Source of the DNA: Planctomycetota bacterium
GTDB lineage: Bacteria; Planctomycetota; PUPC01; JACPCR01
Direction: 5' to 3'
DNA: 18,023 bases
Assembly: GCA_030740295.1 (NCBI GenBank)
Contig: JASLXP010000694.1
Span: forward strand, 1-18,023
The notes beneath the pieces were generated by a model, which made no database searches, had not been told where the DNA came from, and worked only from the letters and a program-made list of their open reading frames with translations. The position numbers and the translations under genes were made by a program. Shown in pieces: positions 15,946 to 18,023 of the stretch. Each line of letters begins with the position of its first letter. The first letter of the stretch is position 1.

Positions 15946-16036
15946 CCGGGGTTGGAGTAACGGCTTTAGCCGGGCCCTTCCACGTTAACCTCACAGCCTC
16001 GCGAGAACCCGCCAGAAGGCGTTACTCCAACCCCGG
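15946..16036. repeat. 91-bp element with perfect 17-bp terminal inverted repeats (MITE-like)
   Basis: CCGGGGTTGGAGTAACG at 15946-15962 is an exact reverse complement of CGTTACTCCAACCCCGG at 16020-16036. Inside the left end is a second hairpin, CGGCT at 15961-15965 with AGCCG at 15968-15972, and near the right end the palindrome CTCGCGAG at 15998-16005. It lies in the 232-bp gap between two convergent genes, where a small mobile element would do little harm. No flanking target-site duplication is obvious and no transposase is present. It could also serve as a bidirectional transcription end, although there is no clear T-run. The rest of this gap shows nothing recognisable. Confidence 0.75.
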
Positions 16037-16070
16037 TACACAGACCCGGGCACTGGTGGCCTCACCCCGG

Positions 16071-17195
16071 TCACCAATCGTTAACTGAACCATCTGGCCT
16101 TCTCAGGTGGGGCGGTTCTCTGTCCGTGGGCGGGTGTGCTGCGGCCGCTTCCTCATCCAGATCTATCCCCAGACCGGGAGCATCGCCCGGGACGAGGTAG
16201 CCATCCACCACCTCTGGCGGATTCAGAATCACTTCGCTCAACCACTCGGGAGGCGGGTTGAATTCCTGAACCGCGCAGTTGGGGACGGACAGGTTGAGAT
16301 GCATCATTGCCACCGCACTGACCCAACTGGCCGTGTAGTGCAGTGCAAGCTCCTGGTAATGCACCTCGCCCATGACCGCGATTTTCTTGCCTTCGGTGAT
16401 TCCACCTGAATGACAGATGTCCACACGCAGGTAGTCGACCAGGTCCCCTTCGATGAGCTCACGAAAGGCCCATTTGTTTGAGAGTTGCTCGCCGGTCCCA
16501 ATCGGCACGTTCGTGTGTTGGCGCAGAAGGGCAAACGAGGCCGGATTCTCGGAGCGAATCGGATCCTCGACAAAGTAGGGCCTGAAAGGCTCAATGGCAT
16601 TGCAGAGCGTTATGGCCTGGACAGGCGTCATTCGGGTATGCACTTCGAAAATGACTTCCGGCTCATCACCCACGCCTTCTCGAAGCGCGCCAAAGAATCT
16701 GACCGAGTTGCGGGTGGCCTCACTGGCTTCAAATAATCCGCCGCCGATGTCCGTCGGCGAGATCCGCAGAACTTTGATTCCTTCATCGAGCAGTTGCTGA
16801 GACCGCTCGACCAGTTCCTGTGGGTCTTTGCCTCCGACGTGACGATAGATGAGAACCCGGTCACGACATTTGCCGCCGAGCAGACGATAGACCGGCACGC
16901 CCAGGGACTTCGCATTCAAATCCCACAGCGCTATATCGATGCCCGCCAGAGCGCTCTGCAGCACAGGGCCTCCCCGCCAGAAAGTGCCGCGAAAGATGTC
17001 CTGCCAGATGTGTTCGATGCGGGTGCCGTCCTGCCCCAGCAGCAATGGTCTCAGATGATCCTGGAGAGCAGAAACCACGGCACTGTTCCGCCCGCTCAGT
17101 GAAGCTTCGCCAAGACCGGAGATTCCCTCGTCGGTCATGAGCTTTACAAAAACCCAGTTGTGGACCGGGAAGACTTTCAGGTCGGTAATTTTCAT
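16071..17195 (-). CDS. Mandelate racemase/muconate lactonizing enzyme-family sugar-acid dehydratase
   Basis: This 374-residue enolase-superfamily enzyme probably removes water from a sugar acid after a metal-assisted proton abstraction. The start at 17195 is supported by AAGGAGGAG ending four bases before the ATG; the longer frame to 17321 adds only low-complexity basic sequence. The N-terminal capping domain (KITDLKVFPVHNWVFVKL, DEGISGLGEAS) is followed by a barrel. Barrel residues line up with galactonate dehydratase-like enzymes: metal ligands at EVHTR (Glu184), VEDP (Glu210) and GTGEQ (Glu236); His186; VDICHSGGITE with Asp259; His286 in LHYTASW; and Glu311 in QEF. The first ligand is Glu instead of the usual Asp. 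The proline-rich tail PPTDREPPHLRRPDG is typical of sugar-acid dehydratase relatives. A permease gene ends 91 bp upstream on the same strand and probably imports the substrate. Confidence 0.85.
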   Translation of the reverse strand: MKITDLKVFPVHNWVFVKLMTDEGISGLGEASLSGRNSAVVSALQDHLRPLLLGQDGTRIEHIWQDIFRGTFWRGGPVLQSALAGIDIALWDLNAKSLGVPVYRLLGGKCRDRVLIYRHVGGKDPQELVERSQQLLDEGIKVLRISPTDIGGGLFEASEATRNSVRFFGALREGVGDEPEVIFEVHTRMTPVQAITLCNAIEPFRPYFVEDPIRSENPASFALLRQHTNVPIGTGEQLSNKWAFRELIEGDLVDYLRVDICHSGGITEGKKIAVMGEVHYQELALHYTASWVSAVAMMHLNLSVPNCAVQEFNPPPEWLSEVILNPPEVVDGYLVPGDAPGLGIDLDEEAAAAHPPTDREPPHLRRPDGSVNDW

Positions 17196-17286
17196 CCGTC
17201 TCCTCCTTCGTTGAGTTGAACTTTCGGTCGCATTGGGCTTGGAAAGGCGGCGTCCTGGATGTCGACGCCACGGTCTGAGTTGGACC

Positions 17287-18023
17287 TCACCTCCCAATCC
17301 CCAGAACCACGACGCCTGCAAACACTAACACAGCCGACGCAGTTTGAAAGGACGTCCATTTCTCTTTGAGCACAACGAGAGCCAGCACACCAACCCAGAG
17401 CACGCTTGAGGAAACGACAGCGAAGACAACGTCCGGGGACAGGTCTTTCATGGCGTGGATGGAAAGCAGGTTTGAAACCCCAAAAATCAGAATCCCGGAG
17501 AGGGCTGTTTTCAGGTTCGTTGCCAGGCCGCCCCAATTGAGAGAGCGGAGACGCCAACTGCAGACGATCCACAATGACGCGCATGCCGTCCCGACCCCAA
17601 AGAATGTGATCATCAGAGGGCTTGCCCTTTCCAGCAGGACTTTCCAGCACACGGTGGCCGATGCCATCAGCAGTGCACCAACCAGGACGAGCGCGATACC
17701 GCCGGCACGCGTCTGATGCTGTTTTTCATCGGGCACCCGACGAATACAGAAGCACGACGTGCCCGCGACCACCCCCAGTACACCGACGAGGTTGAGCAAT
17801 GAGAATGGTAGTTTCAGGAACAGGAGCCCCAAAACGAAAGCGATGGCCGGAAAACAATGAAAAACCGGGATGGCGACATTGACCCGAAGTCTCTTGAGAG
17901 CGGAGAAGTAGGTGACGTTGGTCAATAGAGGACAGAAGAGTCCAAGCCCTACAAGCGTGACGATGAGGTCAGTCGGCATCGATCGCAGCTCGGCCATCCC
18001 GTCACGAATAAGCATCAGAATCG
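17287..18023 (-). CDS. EamA/DMT-superfamily permease, N-terminus beyond the window
   Basis: The frame stays open to the window edge, so the true start is probably outside; the ATG at 18015 has only eight bases before it. Eight hydrophobic segments are visible, for example LIVTLVGLGLFCPLLTNV, VAIPVFHCFPAIAFVLGLLF, GIALVLVGALLMASATVCW, VVFAVVSSSVLWVGVLALVV and ASAVLVFAGVVVLGIG. Family members usually have ten helices in two five-helix repeats, which fits a loss of about two helices at the front. The second repeat shows the normal Leu-Lys-Glu-Lys-Trp (LKEKW) element before the last helix, as in many EamA proteins. Substrates in this family range from metabolites to amino acids and sugars. Its position directly upstream of the dehydratase gene, same strand, suggests transport of the sugar acid or a related compound. 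It is an inner-membrane protein. Confidence 0.8.
   Translation of the reverse strand, partial: ILMLIRDGMAELRSMPTDLIVTLVGLGLFCPLLTNVTYFSALKRLRVNVAIPVFHCFPAIAFVLGLLFLKLPFSLLNLVGVLGVVAGTSCFCIRRVPDEKQHQTRAGGIALVLVGALLMASATVCWKVLLERASPLMITFFGVGTACASLWIVCSWRLRSLNWGGLATNLKTALSGILIFGVSNLLSIHAMKDLSPDVVFAVVSSSVLWVGVLALVVLKEKWTSFQTASAVLVFAGVVVLGIGR

Overview
The window reads as chromosomal DNA from a GC-rich, free-living bacterium that degrades carbohydrates. My best guess is Planctomycetota or a related lineage (Lentisphaerota, Hydrogenedentota, Sumerlaeota). The clues are large secreted multidomain enzymes, a uroporphyrinogen-decarboxylase-like paralogue, a mandelate racemase-type sugar-acid dehydratase, an MFS-spermidine synthase fusion, and hairpin repeats in several gaps between genes. 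This is inferred from protein style; there is no rRNA or other taxonomic marker, and no tRNA, CRISPR array, transposase or phage gene was seen.

Layout: (1) 1-379 has no convincing intact gene. It holds a dense run of small hairpins followed by a short reading frame with no start codon. (2) 380-4160 encodes a very large exported protein: beta-propeller, discoidin-like domain and alpha/alpha-toroid domain. A frameshift near 940-995 splits it into two overlapping reading frames. (3) 4220-7828 encodes a second large exported protein: a CBM9-like sugar-binding domain followed by a DUF6067/GH123-type putative glycoside hydrolase. (4) 7863-9419 (minus) is a membrane/spermidine-synthase-like fusion, preceded in the same direction by a secreted propeller protein at 9574-11763; an inverted repeat lies between them. 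(5) Divergent from these is a plus-strand set: an organophosphate:phosphate antiporter-type transporter (12012-13295), a UroD-family methyltransferase-like protein (13413-14540) and a conserved protein of unknown role (14651-15838). A heptanucleotide hairpin repeat separates the last two. (6) Converging from the right are an enolase-superfamily dehydratase (16071-17195) and, just upstream of it, an EamA/DMT-type permease cut by the window edge (17287-18023). A 91-bp element with perfect 17-bp terminal inverted repeats lies in the convergent gap.

Working model (inference): exported enzymes cut an external polysaccharide or glycoside, transporters import phosphorylated or acidic products, and the enolase-superfamily enzyme dehydrates a sugar acid. 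The UroD-like and unknown proteins would act in the same pathway, possibly on methyl groups. The least explained items are the frameshifted three-module protein, the unknown protein at 14651-15838 and the four unlike families of hairpin repeats.
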